Shown here: piece after piece, positions 1 through 8,815 of the stretch
How the letters are laid out: each line of letters starts with the position of its first letter
Numbering within the stretch: position 1 is the stretch's first letter
Source of the DNA: Victivallales bacterium
GTDB taxonomy: Bacteria > Verrucomicrobiota > Lentisphaeria > Oligosphaerales > Oligosphaeraceae
Direction: 5' to 3'
DNA length: 50,378 nt
Assembly (NCBI GenBank): GCA_017417585.1
Contig: JAFPYX010000101.1
Location: forward strand, 1 to 50,378
The notes under the pieces: model-generated
What the model was told of the DNA's origin: nothing
What the model saw: only the letters and a program-made list of their open reading frames with translations
The model's database searches: none
Program-made: the position numbers and the translations under genes

Positions 1-21
1 AACCTCTAACCTCTAACCTCT
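1..21. repeat. heptamer tandem array at left window edge
   Basis: Three perfect copies of the 7-bp unit AACCTCT, followed by a degenerate AAC TTATAACC stretch up to the stop codon of the RND adaptor gene at 36-38. The array starts at the first base of the window, so it may continue upstream. It is one of several short tandem arrays in intergenic space here, each with its own unit. Confidence 0.75.
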
Positions 22-35
22 AACTTATAACCTTC

Positions 36-1136
36 CTATTCCAGAACCTTGACCGGCATTCCCGGAATGACCTTGTGGGTGCCGCGGGTGACCACTCTTT
101 CGCCGGCAGTGAGGCCTTCCAGGACAATCTGGAGGTCCTTGGTGGAAGAGCCAAGCTTGACGTCGCGGCGCTGGGCGATCAGATTTTCGTCCACGACATA
201 GACGTATGTGCTCTGGGCATCGCTCATCAGGGCGGAAGGCTCGATTCCGGTGGCGTCCTTGGTGGACTTCTGCTCGACGTTCACGGTGACGGTGGAGCCG
301 GGGCGCAGCAAATAGTCGTTGTTGGCAAAGCTCACAAAGAGAGTGGTGGTGTCGGTTGACTGGTTGGCCTCATTGTTCATGAACTCGAAGTTTCCCTCGA
401 CGGGGTAGGGTGAGCCGTCGGCGAGGACGATGGTGACGCGTGCGTCCTTGCGGAAATTCTCCTCCGTTCCGAAGATGGAGAGGAAGTCACGGTTGGCGAT
501 GGAGAAGCTGAGTCGAATGGGGTTGATTTGAATGATGGTTGCCAACACGCCGGAGGAGGGGGTGAGATAATTGCCCACCGTGTAGTTGGTCAGGCCGATC
601 TTGCCGTCGATGGGCGCGACAATCAACGTGTTCTTGAGGTCGTCCTGCGCGGTGATGAGCGCGGCCTTGGCGGAGGCAAGCCCTGCGATGTCGGCGTGGT
701 AGTTCATCTCGGCGGCCTCCAGTGCGTCCTGGGTGGTGACGTCTTTTTCGAAGAGCCCCTTCACGCGGTTGTAGTTGCTCTCCGTGTATTTGAGGCTAGC
801 TTCGCAGCGCTTGATGTTGGCTTCCGCACCTTGCACGGCGGCGCGGTAGCGCACATCGTCCAGCCGGTAGAGAAGTTGTCCCTTCTTGACGACATCGCCT
901 TCCTCGAAGCCTTGCTCGAGCATTTCTCCGGCCACGCGTGCAACTAGATCAACGCGTGCCGGGGAGACCAGCCGTCCCGTGTAGCGCCGTGAAATTGCGG
1001 ACTGGGTGGTGACAACCTCTCCCACGGCGACGGTCGGGGTCGGCATCTGCTGGGCAAACAGGGCAGGGGAGACGAGGGCCGCCAGCAGTAGGACGACGGA
1101 GAGGGCGCTGTGGAAGTAAGCGGTTGGTTTGGACAT
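36..1136 (-). CDS. RND efflux pump periplasmic adaptor (MexA/AcrA, HlyD family)
   Basis: Membrane-fusion adaptor that would link an inner-membrane RND transporter to an outer-membrane channel. Seen: a hydrophobic signal segment ending near ALFAQQ, then the adaptor order. First comes a biotinyl-lipoyl half (VARVAGEMLEQGFEEGDVVKKGQLLYRLD), then an alpha-hairpin of about residues 95-170. The second lipoyl half (APIDGKIG) follows, then a beta-barrel and a membrane-proximal domain (GERVVTRGTHKVIPGMPV). Length, about 366 residues, suits the family. The ATG at 1136 is chosen because GGAG lies 9 nt upstream. A GTG five codons earlier overlaps that Shine-Dalgarno. The RND transporter gene would be expected beyond the left edge, downstream on this strand, but is not in the window. 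Confidence 0.93.
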   Translation of the reverse strand: MSKPTAYFHSALSVVLLLAALVSPALFAQQMPTPTVAVGEVVTTQSAISRRYTGRLVSPARVDLVARVAGEMLEQGFEEGDVVKKGQLLYRLDDVRYRAAVQGAEANIKRCEASLKYTESNYNRVKGLFEKDVTTQDALEAAEMNYHADIAGLASAKAALITAQDDLKNTLIVAPIDGKIGLTNYTVGNYLTPSSGVLATIIQINPIRLSFSIANRDFLSIFGTEENFRKDARVTIVLADGSPYPVEGNFEFMNNEANQSTDTTTLFVSFANNDYLLRPGSTVTVNVEQKSTKDATGIEPSALMSDAQSTYVYVVDENLIAQRRDVKLGSSTKDLQIVLEGLTAGERVVTRGTHKVIPGMPVKVLE

Positions 1137-1416
1137 ATTCAGGTGCTCCACGTTTTAGGGGGATGATAAAGGTAATTGCATGCGCGTGCGCATGCATTGT
1201 ATTTAGGTTAGTCGCTTAATATAAATCCAAAATTGGACATTATGCGCTGGCACAGGGAAAATGCTTCGAAAAGGAAAGGTTTGTTCCAGCTGGTCAATCA
1301 AAGTCGAATTGGAAATTATATTAACCATGGCTTTTCCCCTCGAATCAGTTCTGGCTTTCGGCCAGAAGACTGGTAATTGATAAAATAATTAAATAATTTT
1401 AATAAAATAATTTAAC
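1137..1416. promoter_or_regulatory. divergent intergenic region with Z-prone palindrome and leader hairpin
   Basis: Space between the leftward adaptor gene and the rightward GHL10 gene, so it should hold both promoters. At 1177-1196 lies TGCATGCGCGTGCGCATGCA, a 20-bp near-perfect palindrome (only the central pair mismatched) made wholly of alternating pyrimidine and purine. It could be an operator or a Z-DNA tract, 41-60 bp upstream of the adaptor start. At 1349-1367 is a perfect 7-bp hairpin (TTCTGGC, loop TTTCG, GCCAGAA). From 1380 the leader of the GHL10 gene is almost pure A+T, with a direct repeat of ATAAAATAATT at about 1380 and 1402. No Shine-Dalgarno precedes 1417. Confidence 0.5.
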
Positions 1417-3822
1417 ATGAATAAATTAGTCTTCTCCCTGTTATTGCTTTGCGTGGCCCTTGCCGCACAGGTCATTCCTCTTCCGCCCGGCGCGGATCCC
1501 TCTCAGCCTGGCATGGTTATTCGTGAGCAGGATATCCGTCCACTGAACGGGACACCGTCGGCAAAGTGGCATCCTGCCGAGGGATATCTGGAACTGCCGT
1601 TGAAATTCCAGCAGCCCGGCCTTTTGCGTCTGGGCTGGGACATTCCGTTTTCTGCCGACCTGACCAATGCCTATGGAGTCGAGTTCGACTTCTATGTCTC
1701 CAAATCGGATGCCCTAGACCAGTCCAATTGTTACATCTATTTTCACAGCGGAGCCGGGTGGTATCGGAGTTCATTCTCTCTTCGTCATCTTGGACGCTGG
1801 AACCATGTCGTCCTGAACAAATCCCTTGCGGCGTCTGAAGACCAGCCCGGCGGTTGGGGGAAGGTCGATTGCGTGCGGGTTTCCCTCGGATGTTTCGAGG
1901 ATCCCAATGGAGCAGAATCCGCAATCGCCAATCTTCGGCCATGCCAACGCCATGGCGAGGTGCTGATTGTCTCCGCCGTCTCCTATGGCCTTGCGAATCC
2001 AGGTGCGACGGGCTATAAACATTACACGGATAAGGCCGTGCAGACCATGGATGAGCTGGGGATTGGTTGCATGAGCGTGGCGGATACCGAGGTCTCCGCT
2101 GAAATGCTAAAGGGCGTCAGAATTGTCATCTTGCCGTACAATCCGCAGGTTCCGGAGAGTTTGGCGGGACTGCTGGCGGAGTTCGTCGCGAATGGCGGAA
2201 AACTTCTCGCCGCCTACAAAATCCCCGAGGAAATGGCCGCTCTGCTGGGCGTTCGGATTACTGGTTGGAAACGTTGCGATGAAGGGAACTTCAAAGGCTT
2301 TCTGGCGACTTCGGACGCATTGCCGCATCAGCCCGCGCTGGCCCGTCAAGATTCGTCGAACACCAATCTGGCAAGGCTCATTGGCGAAGGCAGGATTTTC
2401 GCCAATTGGGCAAACCCCGATGGCTCGGACTCCGGAGTGCCCGCCGCTTTGGAAACACCTGTCGGCATCTATCTTAGTCATGTCTGGAAGGAATCGGTTG
2501 GACAAGATGCAAAATCATTCTTTCTGGCGATGCTGTCGGAACTCGCGCCAGAGGTCCTGCGGAAATCGGCCGAGGAGGCTTTCGCGGAAATCGGCGTCTT
2601 GATGGACTATGATGGACTGGACGACATCCGGCGGAGATTCCCCTCGGACGCGTCCGCCGAGGCAGCGGCGGCACTCGACCGCGCTTTTGACCTGCGGTCA
2701 CAGGCGCAAAAATGCCTCGCTTCGCAGAAGTGGTTGGAATGCCGTGAACTCTGCGCACAGGCGCAGGAGCATGCCATTGAGGCACTCTGCCGACTTGCAT
2801 TGCCAGGTCCAGCCGATGAACAACGCGCCTTCTGGTGCCATAGCGCTTTCGGACTGCCTGACAAAAACTGGGACGAATCCATCAAACTACTAGCCGAGAA
2901 CGGTTTCAATGCCATTCTTGGGAATTTCCTTTGGGCGGGAGTTGCCTTCTATCCCAGCGAAGTTCTGCCTGCATATTCCGAACTTGCCACGCGGGGCGAC
3001 CAGTTGCGGCAATGCCTGGACGCCTGCAAGAAGTATGGAGTCAAATGCCACGTCTGGGCGGTTGCCTGGAACTTGGGGTGGCTCCGCGACAAGGAGTTCG
3101 CTCGACGGTTGAACGCCGAGCACCGCACCCAGGTCAGTTATTCCGGCAAGCCCGAACCGGAGTGGCTCTGCCCATCCAATCCGGAGAACTTCCAGATGAT
3201 TTCAGACGCCATGCTGGAAGTAGTGCGGAACTACCCCGATGTCGCAGGCTTGCATTTCGACTACATCCGCTACCCTGGCAATGAGCATTGCTTCTGCGAC
3301 ACCTGCCGACGGAAATTCGAGGAACGCATCGGCCATCCCGTCGAAAACTGGCCCGCCGACGTCCGGAAGGAAGCTCTTCAGGCGGAGTGGCGCCAATTCC
3401 GCTGCGACCAGATTTCCGCGCTGGTCAAATTCGTCCACGACGAGGCAAAGAAGATGAATCCCGCCATCGAAATCTCCGCCGCTGTATTTAAGAACTACAA
3501 GCTGGTTCGGGAGAATAACGGACAGGACTGGGAGACTTGGTGCCGCGAAGGCTGGCTGGATTTCGTGTGTCCGATGGACTACACCGACTCTCTGGCGACC
3601 TTCCGAGGATTCATCCGGCGGCAGCTTGAGTGGGCGCACGGCGTCCGGCTCTGTCCGGGCCTCGGTCTCTCACTCTGGAAGCATTCGAGCCGTCCGCTGA
3701 CGATGATCGAGCAAATCGAGACCATCCGGCACTTCAATTTGCCCGGTTTCACCGTCTTCAACTTTGACCAGTATGCCCAGGAAGTGCTTCCGCTGCTTCG
3801 ACTTGGGTGTACTAGGAACTAG
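1417..3822 (+). CDS. secreted GHL10-type glycoside hydrolase-like protein, three-part
   Basis: Probably a secreted polysaccharide-active protein. Seen: signal peptide (residues 1-17), then a beta-sandwich of about 25-180 resembling a carbohydrate-binding module. Next is an alpha/beta domain of about 185-380 with a ThuA/amidotransferase-like start (VLIVSAVSYGLAN). A C-terminal TIM-barrel of about 460-795 carries HFDYIRYP at 613-620, the hallmark of glycosyl hydrolase-like 10 proteins, followed by a cysteine cluster C625/C627/C630. The catalytic acid is not certain; D615 is the obvious candidate. The last codons and the TAG stop lie inside the first CTAG units of the array that follows, so the C-terminal residues CTRN are repeat-encoded. 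The next gene in function, GH95, is separated from it by the four-helix-bundle cassette. Confidence 0.82.
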   Translation: MNKLVFSLLLLCVALAAQVIPLPPGADPSQPGMVIREQDIRPLNGTPSAKWHPAEGYLELPLKFQQPGLLRLGWDIPFSADLTNAYGVEFDFYVSKSDALDQSNCYIYFHSGAGWYRSSFSLRHLGRWNHVVLNKSLAASEDQPGGWGKVDCVRVSLGCFEDPNGAESAIANLRPCQRHGEVLIVSAVSYGLANPGATGYKHYTDKAVQTMDELGIGCMSVADTEVSAEMLKGVRIVILPYNPQVPESLAGLLAEFVANGGKLLAAYKIPEEMAALLGVRITGWKRCDEGNFKGFLATSDALPHQPALARQDSSNTNLARLIGEGRIFANWANPDGSDSGVPAALETPVGIYLSHVWKESVGQDAKSFFLAMLSELAPEVLRKSAEEAFAEIGVLMDYDGLDDIRRRFPSDASAEAAAALDRAFDLRSQAQKCLASQKWLECRELCAQAQEHAIEALCRLALPGPADEQRAFWCHSAFGLPDKNWDESIKLLAENGFNAILGNFLWAGVAFYPSEVLPAYSELATRGDQLRQCLDACKKYGVKCHVWAVAWNLGWLRDKEFARRLNAEHRTQVSYSGKPEPEWLCPSNPENFQMISDAMLEVVRNYPDVAGLHFDYIRYPGNEHCFCDTCRRKFEERIGHPVENWPADVRKEALQAEWRQFRCDQISALVKFVHDEAKKMNPAIEISAAVFKNYKLVRENNGQDWETWCREGWLDFVCPMDYTDSLATFRGFIRRQLEWAHGVRLCPGLGLSLWKHSSRPLTMIEQIETIRHFNLPGFTVFNFDQYAQEVLPLLRLGCTRN

Positions 3823-3915
3823 GCAGGACTAGCCGGACTAGCCGCACTAGCCGCTCTAGATTTGCTAGGTCGGCTAGGTCGGCTAGGTCGGCTAGGTCGG
3901 CTAGGTCGGCTAGGT
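3811..3915. repeat. compound CTAG array 1 (9-bp period, inverted arms)
   Basis: Ten CTAG tetranucleotides occur at exactly 9-bp spacing from 3829 to 3910 (3829, 3838, 3847, 3856 and so on), with two irregular ones before (3812, 3819). The left arm is three units of ACTAGCCGG/ACTAGCCGC. The pivot is TCTAGATTT. The right arm is one TTGCTAGGT and five perfect CGGCTAGGT copies (3871-3915). CTAGCCG in the left arm is complementary to CGGCTAG in the right arm, and the pivot can close as CTAG, loop ATTTG, CTAG. The transcript can therefore form a hairpin of 7-bp stems separated by 2x2 internal loops. It overlaps the end of the GHL10 gene. Confidence 0.92.
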
Positions 3916-4011
3916 TTTCCCGCTATTTGATTGAAAATACCCCAGAATGTATTACTTTAGGGCTTGAGAGAGGGAATCCATTGATTTTCACCTTAATCAT
4001 GGGGAAGCATC
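3916..4011 (+). promoter_or_regulatory. leader of the four-helix-bundle gene
   Basis: AT-richer 96-bp stretch between array 1 and the start codon. A weak promoter can be proposed: TTGATT at 3928-3933, 16 bp, then TATTAC at 3950-3955. The ribosome binding site is clear: GGGGAA at 4001-4006, five bases before the ATG at 4012. The gene thus seems to have its own expression signals inside the cassette and need not be read from the GHL10 gene. Confidence 0.4.
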
Positions 4012-4656
4012 ATGGATAAACCAGCCAAACCAATCCTACGCAAGCAGTCCTCTTGGGAGAACCTGTACTTCTATCAAAAAACTAAAAGCCTCTACGCCAT
4101 AACATTTTACTTTGCCAACAAGTATTTGTCTCGAGGGGATCGGACGATTGATCAAATGGTTCAAGCCGCCCGTTCTGGAAAGCAGAACATTGTCGAGGGG
4201 ACGGAGGCGGGCGTCGCTTCCACGGAGACGGAGCTGAAACTGCTGAATGTCGCACGTGCCAGTTTGAAGGAACTGCGTGAGGACTACGAGGACTACCTGA
4301 ATGTCCGTCACTTGCCCATTTGGGATGACAGACACTCCGAGTACCCGAAAATGTTGGAATATTGCCGGACGCATAATCAGCCGGAGGACTTTGAACCGTA
4401 TCTGCCAAACTTCAGTGACGAGAAAATCGCAAACCTCGCATTGACTCTCTGCCACATGGCTGACAGGATGATGGTGACCTACCAGAAACAACTGGAACAA
4501 CATTTCGTAGAGGAAGGCGGTATCCGCGAGAGAATGACCGCCGCGCGGCTGGGCTACCGCAAGCAACAAAAGGAATACATCGCCCAACTGGAGCAGACAA
4601 TTCGGCAGTTGAAACAGCGTATCGCAGAATTGGAATACCAGTTGGGCCAGAGCTAG
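4012..4656 (+). CDS. four-helix-bundle protein with suffix domain and coiled-coil tail
   Basis: Member of the S23/23S-rRNA-intervening-sequence four-helix-bundle superfamily, which also includes Avd of diversity-generating retroelements. The biochemical role of this type is unknown. Seen: the family signature QAARSGKQNIVEG (51-63), then ELKLLNVARASLKELRED (74-91). A third and fourth helix span about 136-165. The block GGIRERMTAARLGYR (169-183) matches what I recall of the 'four helix bundle suffix' domain, and 185-212 is a strongly predicted coiled coil with heptad L/I spacing. The bundle is rich in basic and acidic residues and has no signal peptide, so it is cytoplasmic and a nucleic-acid-binding role is plausible. 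It lies between two homologous CTAG arrays, and its TAG stop is part of the first CTAG of array 2. No reverse transcriptase is nearby. Confidence 0.85.
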   Translation: MDKPAKPILRKQSSWENLYFYQKTKSLYAITFYFANKYLSRGDRTIDQMVQAARSGKQNIVEGTEAGVASTETELKLLNVARASLKELREDYEDYLNVRHLPIWDDRHSEYPKMLEYCRTHNQPEDFEPYLPNFSDEKIANLALTLCHMADRMMVTYQKQLEQHFVEEGGIRERMTAARLGYRKQQKEYIAQLEQTIRQLKQRIAELEYQLGQS

Positions 4657-4746
4657 CGAGCTAGCCGCACTAGCCGCACTAGCCGGACTAGCCTAGCTAG
4701 ATTTGCTAGGTTGGCTAGGCCTGCTAGGTCGGCTAGGTCGGCTAGG
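4653..4746. repeat. compound CTAG array 2 (9-bp period, inverted arms)
   Basis: Same design and orientation as the array before the four-helix-bundle gene. Ten CTAG tetranucleotides are spaced exactly 9 bp from 4661 to 4742, plus one at 4653 that supplies the stop codon and one extra at 4693. Left-arm units are GCACTAGCC, GCACTAGCC and GGACTAGCC. The pivot CTAGATTTGCTAGGT is identical to that of array 1. Right-arm units are TGGCTAGGC, CTGCTAGGT, CGGCTAGGT and CGGCTAGGA, more degenerate than in array 1. The arm lengths differ from array 1 by one unit, as expected from unit gain or loss. Confidence 0.92.
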
Positions 4747-4871
4747 AAAAAGCCGTTTTGCGGCAATTTAGGCTTTGCTCCTGTTTCAAAGTCTTATATT
4801 AGGAATATTAAGCCAAAAGTTCCGAGACAGAATGATCAACATTCGGAAACTCGAATCTGAACAATACAGTA
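4747..4871. other. spacer between array 2 and the GH95 gene
   Basis: 125 bp with a short GCCG-TTTTG-CGGC hairpin directly after the array (about 4752-4765) and an AT-rich stretch. No Shine-Dalgarno is visible before the GH95 ATG at 4872, as is also true of the GHL10 gene. I see no further gene. Confidence 0.4.
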
Positions 4872-7277
4872 ATGAAAAGTCGGTTTTTGAGGTCATTTAC
4901 CACGGTATTTGCATTTGTCGCTCTCAGCATTTTCAGTCCAATTTCCTTTGCCATGAAGCCATACATCCTTCAATACTTTGCGCCTGCGCCGGAGAGTGCA
5001 CCACGTTCGTATCCCGAAGTCATCGAGATGCCTGACGGGACGCTGGAGCTGGTGGACGCACACCACCACAAGGAGGACGGCTGGGAGTCGTGGGCGCTCC
5101 CACTAGGCAACGGGCACTTCGGTGCGAAGGTCTTCGGCGGGGTGCCAATCGAGCGCATCCAGATTACGGAGAACTCGCTGGCGAATCCCTGGCCGGAGGG
5201 CCTGAACAACTTCTGCGAGTTCTTCGTGGAGTTCGCCCCCTGCGCGGAAGTAACCGGCTACAAGCGCGACCTCTCGCTCAATGACGCAGTCGCCAGCGTG
5301 GAATACCTCGGCGACGGCGTCCGATACCGCCGAGAGCTGTTCACCTCCTATCCCGATCGCGTCGCCGCACTCCGCCTGACCGCCGATTGGCCAGGGAAAC
5401 TGAATTGCCGTCTGTTTGCACAAATACCGTTCTGCAAGGACTTTGGAAATAAACGCGGAAATGGCCATGGCAAGACGGGGAAGGTCGAGTATCTTGATGA
5501 CAGGGTGCGGCTGACCGGCGAGATGAACTACTACAAAATCCAGTACGAGGGGCAGTTCCGGTGGACGACGGACGGCACGGCAGTCGTTACGGAGCAGGGC
5601 GTGGAGTTCCACGATGCCAGCGAGGTGGTCATCTACTTCAGTTGCGGAACGAACTACCGTCTGGAATCACGCGTCTTCCTGGAAAACGACCCCGGCAAGA
5701 AACTTGCGCCGTATCCGCATCCGCACGAAAAGGTTGTGGAGGCTGTAGAGGCAGCTGTAAAGTTGGGATACAACCTCCTGAAAGAACGGCATCTGGCGGA
5801 CTACCATGCGCTCTTCCATACGGCAGAGGTTGACCTCGGCGGGACCTGGGACGCCGCGCTGGCCACGGACGAACTGCTGGAGAACCACAAGAACGGCCAG
5901 CCATCCCGCTACCTGGAGGAACTCTACTTCCAGTATGGTCGCTACCTGCTGATCTGCTCGTCCCGCAAGGGCACGCTTCCCTCGAATCTCCAAGGCATCT
6001 GGAATGTCTATGATGTCAGCCCCTGGACCGTAGGGTATTGGCACAACATCAACGTCCAGATGAACTACTGGCCGGTCTTCACGACCAACCTGGCCCCGCT
6101 CTTCGAGTCGTATGCTGACTACCACTACGCGTACCTGCCGTTGGCGCGGCAGAATGCGCGTGCGTCGCTGCGGTCGCTTCGTCCCGGCGAGGAGTTTGAG
6201 GAGAGCGGGTGGATTGTCGGCACGGGCGGCTGGCCCTATTACATCGAGGGGTTCAACGGCGAGGGGCACTCCGGTCCGGGCACCGGCGGCCTGACCGCGA
6301 AGCTCTTCTGGGAGTACTACGACTTCACGCGCGACCTGGAGGTGCTTCGGAAGGTCTATCCAAGTTTGTGTGGAATGGCGGTATTCCTGGAGCACTGCCT
6401 GCATCAGCATGGCGATGTCTGGCTGATTGAGCCATCCGCCTCGCCGGAGCAACTCGACTACCGCGTGCGCTACGAACAGCCCGCCGGCGGCTGGCGGTGG
6501 TATCCCTACTATCATACGGTCGGCTGTGCCTTCGACCAGCAGATGACCTACGAGGTCTTCCAGGACACCCTGAAGGCCGCCGAGGCGCTCGGCGAGCCGG
6601 AGGACGACTTCCTGAAGCGCCTCCGCGAACTCCTGCCGAAGCTAGAGCCGGTGCTGATTGGCGACAGCGGCCAGGTCAAGGAATACCGCGAGGAACACGA
6701 ATACGGCGAGTTCGGCGAAGCGAAGCATCGTCATCTCTCGCATCTGGTCGGGCTGATGCCGGGGACCGTCATTACCGAAGAGACTCCGGAGTGGCTGGCT
6801 GCCGCGAAAGTCTCTCTGACTCGTCGCGGAGATGTCTCCACCGGTTGGGCAATGGCACACCGTCTCAACTGCTGGGCACGCGTGCTGGATGGCGAACACG
6901 CCTATAAAATACTCACCAACCTCTTGGCAAAAGGGACGTTGCCAAACCTCTGGGATACCCATCCGCCATTCCAGATTGACGGCAACTTCGGTGGAACCGC
7001 CGGCATCGCCGAGATGCTCATCCAGTCCCACGCGGGCTTCATTCATCTGCTGCCTGCCCTGCCGGAAGTCTGGCAGGGGGAGGGCGCATTCCACGGACTT
7101 TGCGCACGAGGTGGTTTCATGGTGGACGCCGAGTGGCGGGACGGGCGGCTCACCAAGGCGGTCATCCATGCCACCGTCGGCGGCGAGGCAACCATTGAGG
7201 GACCTGGGCTAAAGCGCCAGACCATCACGCTGGCGCCTGGCGAAACCAGATGTGTCTTGGGGGAGCAGGAGAACTGA
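4872..7277 (+). CDS. GH95 alpha-L-fucosidase (inverting), secreted
   Basis: Likely removes terminal alpha-linked fucose (or galactose in some members) from host or plant glycans, in the periplasm or outside. Seen: N-terminal signal peptide (about 1-27), then the family's N-terminal beta-domain opening ([18 protein letters not shown]), an (alpha/alpha)6 barrel and a C-terminal beta-domain. Active-site landmarks match the family: N392 and N394 in [10 protein letters not shown], the PSASPE motif at 521-526 that should carry the catalytic glutamate, and D703 in [14 protein letters not shown]. The full length of 801 residues suits GH95. It follows the four-helix-bundle cassette and shares orientation with the GHL10 gene and the serine hydrolase, suggesting a small glycan-use locus interrupted by the cassette. 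Confidence 0.94.
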   Translation: MKSRFLRSFTTVFAFVALSIFSPISFAMKPYILQYFAPAPESAPRSYPEVIEMPDGTLELVDAHHHKEDGWESWALPLGNGHFGAKVFGGVPIERIQITENSLANPWPEGLNNFCEFFVEFAPCAEVTGYKRDLSLNDAVASVEYLGDGVRYRRELFTSYPDRVAALRLTADWPGKLNCRLFAQIPFCKDFGNKRGNGHGKTGKVEYLDDRVRLTGEMNYYKIQYEGQFRWTTDGTAVVTEQGVEFHDASEVVIYFSCGTNYRLESRVFLENDPGKKLAPYPHPHEKVVEAVEAAVKLGYNLLKERHLADYHALFHTAEVDLGGTWDAALATDELLENHKNGQPSRYLEELYFQYGRYLLICSSRKGTLPSNLQGIWNVYDVSPWTVGYWHNINVQMNYWPVFTTNLAPLFESYADYHYAYLPLARQNARASLRSLRPGEEFEESGWIVGTGGWPYYIEGFNGEGHSGPGTGGLTAKLFWEYYDFTRDLEVLRKVYPSLCGMAVFLEHCLHQHGDVWLIEPSASPEQLDYRVRYEQPAGGWRWYPYYHTVGCAFDQQMTYEVFQDTLKAAEALGEPEDDFLKRLRELLPKLEPVLIGDSGQVKEYREEHEYGEFGEAKHRHLSHLVGLMPGTVITEETPEWLAAAKVSLTRRGDVSTGWAMAHRLNCWARVLDGEHAYKILTNLLAKGTLPNLWDTHPPFQIDGNFGGTAGIAEMLIQSHAGFIHLLPALPEVWQGEGAFHGLCARGGFMVDAEWRDGRLTKAVIHATVGGEATIEGPGLKRQTITLAPGETRCVLGEQEN

Positions 7278-7284
7278 CTTGCTC

Positions 7285-7364
7285 TGAAACCTGCGAACTG
7301 TCTGACTGAGACCTGAGACCTGAGACCTGAAAACTCATTTCACATTTCACATTTCACATTTCAC
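7285..7364. repeat. two heptamer arrays filling the GH95-hydrolase spacer
   Basis: Degenerate heptamers (TGAAACC, TGCGAAC) lead into three perfect TGAGACC units (7307-7327). A TGAAAAC unit and a 2-bp offset follow, then four perfect ATTTCAC units (7337-7364). Together they occupy nearly the whole 95-bp intergenic space, ending 8 bp before the ATG at 7373. The two unit types are unrelated to each other and to the CTAG units. Confidence 0.85.
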
Positions 7365-7372
7365 ATTCAAAG

Positions 7373-8815
7373 ATGTATCTTCCTTGTTCCACTCCCGAGG
7401 CCGAAGGTGTTTCGTCTGCGGCGGTTTTGAATTTCGTGAATTACCTGGACTCGCTTGAGTTCCTGCACGGCTTTGTGCTTTTCCGTCACGGCAAGGTAAT
7501 TGCGCGCGGAAACTGGAAGCCTTATTGCGATGCACAACCGCACCAGCTGTTTTCGCTCTCCAAGAGCTTTATTTCGATGGCGATTGGCTTTCTGCGTGCG
7601 GAGGGACGGCTGGAATTGTCCGACCGGGTGGTCTCTTTCTTCCCTGAATATGATGGAGATGATATTCCGGCTCAGGTTAGGGAAATGACTCTCCACGACC
7701 TGTTGACGATGCGCAGTGGTCAGCCGCAGTGCTATCTGGGGGCATTCACCGTCCTGGAACCCTACACCAAGCCTTATGCCTATCGGTGGCTGCGGAAGGA
7801 ATTGAAGTGGGAGCCTGGCACGCATTTCAACTATAATTCCGGCAATACCTATATGCTCTCGGCAATTGTCACGCGCCTGACCAGCCAGCCAGTCACGGAG
7901 TATCTCTGGCCACGCCTCTTCCAGCCGCTGGGCATCACAATGCCGCGTTGGCTGACTGACCCAGAGGGCATCGATTTGGGCGGATGGGGACTCTACCTTA
8001 AGCTGGAGGATGTGGCGCGCTTCACGTTGCTTCTGGCGCAAGGCGGAAAATGGGAAGGCAGGCAAATCATTCCCGAAGACTACCTAAAGCTGGCGACTTC
8101 CGCATTGGCGGACAACACCGAAAACCAACGACGGGACTGGGAAAACGGCTACGGTCTGCACTTCTGGCGGTGCAGCGAGCCATCCAGTTTCCGAGGGGAC
8201 GGTGCATACGGGCAATACGCGCTGGTTGTGCCGAAATACGATATCGCTTTGGCGACGCTCTCCGGGCTGGGCGAGATGGGAAGGATTCTCATCCAATTGT
8301 GGGATCAGCTGCTGCCGACGATTTCCGGTGACGGACCACTGGTGCCCAATCTTGCGGAACAGGAGGCATTGGCGCATAAGTTGAACTCGCTGGAATTGCC
8401 GAAACCGGAAGGGAAGTCCACGGTCGGCGTGACTGGCGGAACATATCTGCTGGAGAAGAATCCCCATCGCTTCACGAGCGTGCGCTTCGAGTTTTCCGCC
8501 GATGGAGGACAGCTGGTGCTACGGCGGGACGGCAGCGATTTTGTCGTGCCTTTCGGCTATGGTTGTTGGCGTGAGGGGAGGGCGCAGCTCTTCGAGACGG
8601 CCAGCACGCTGTCGGACGCCATTTCCGCATCGGCAGCCTGGCCGGAACCCAATGTTCTGGCGTTGCATCTGGCGTGCCTCAACGAGCCGCATCTGGTACG
8701 GTATCGTTTCCGGTTCGAGGGTGACTGCGTCCAGATCAGCCGGAAGTTCAATATGCTGTTCCTCTATGGCGAAAACGAGATGAACGCGGAGTTTACAGGC
8801 ACGCTATGCCGCTAA
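7373..8815 (+). CDS. serine hydrolase, class C beta-lactamase-like fold
   Basis: Penicillin-binding-protein/esterase-type serine hydrolase (Beta-lactamase family, PF00144). Substrate cannot be told from sequence. Seen: the nucleophile motif SLSK with S61 and K64, and the second motif in the YNSGN form at 154-158, common in esterase-like members. The segment GGWGLYLKLEDVARFTLLLAQGGKWEGRQII is typical of the family's C-terminal half of the fold. A beta-rich extension follows residue 340. No signal peptide is visible, so it is probably cytoplasmic. Its last 10 bases overlap the start of aat, implying translational coupling. Confidence 0.88.
   Translation: MYLPCSTPEAEGVSSAAVLNFVNYLDSLEFLHGFVLFRHGKVIARGNWKPYCDAQPHQLFSLSKSFISMAIGFLRAEGRLELSDRVVSFFPEYDGDDIPAQVREMTLHDLLTMRSGQPQCYLGAFTVLEPYTKPYAYRWLRKELKWEPGTHFNYNSGNTYMLSAIVTRLTSQPVTEYLWPRLFQPLGITMPRWLTDPEGIDLGGWGLYLKLEDVARFTLLLAQGGKWEGRQIIPEDYLKLATSALADNTENQRRDWENGYGLHFWRCSEPSSFRGDGAYGQYALVVPKYDIALATLSGLGEMGRILIQLWDQLLPTISGDGPLVPNLAEQEALAHKLNSLELPKPEGKSTVGVTGGTYLLEKNPHRFTSVRFEFSADGGQLVLRRDGSDFVVPFGYGCWREGRAQLFETASTLSDAISASAAWPEPNVLALHLACLNEPHLVRYRFRFEGDCVQISRKFNMLFLYGENEMNAEFTGTLCR

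Noticed and set aside
3811..4746. CTAG arrays as a CRISPR array
   Set aside because: Units are 9 bp with no unique spacers, and no cas gene is present.
3811..4747. Diversity-generating retroelement around the Avd-like gene
   Set aside because: No reverse transcriptase and no template/variable repeat pair with adenine-specific differences is visible in the window.
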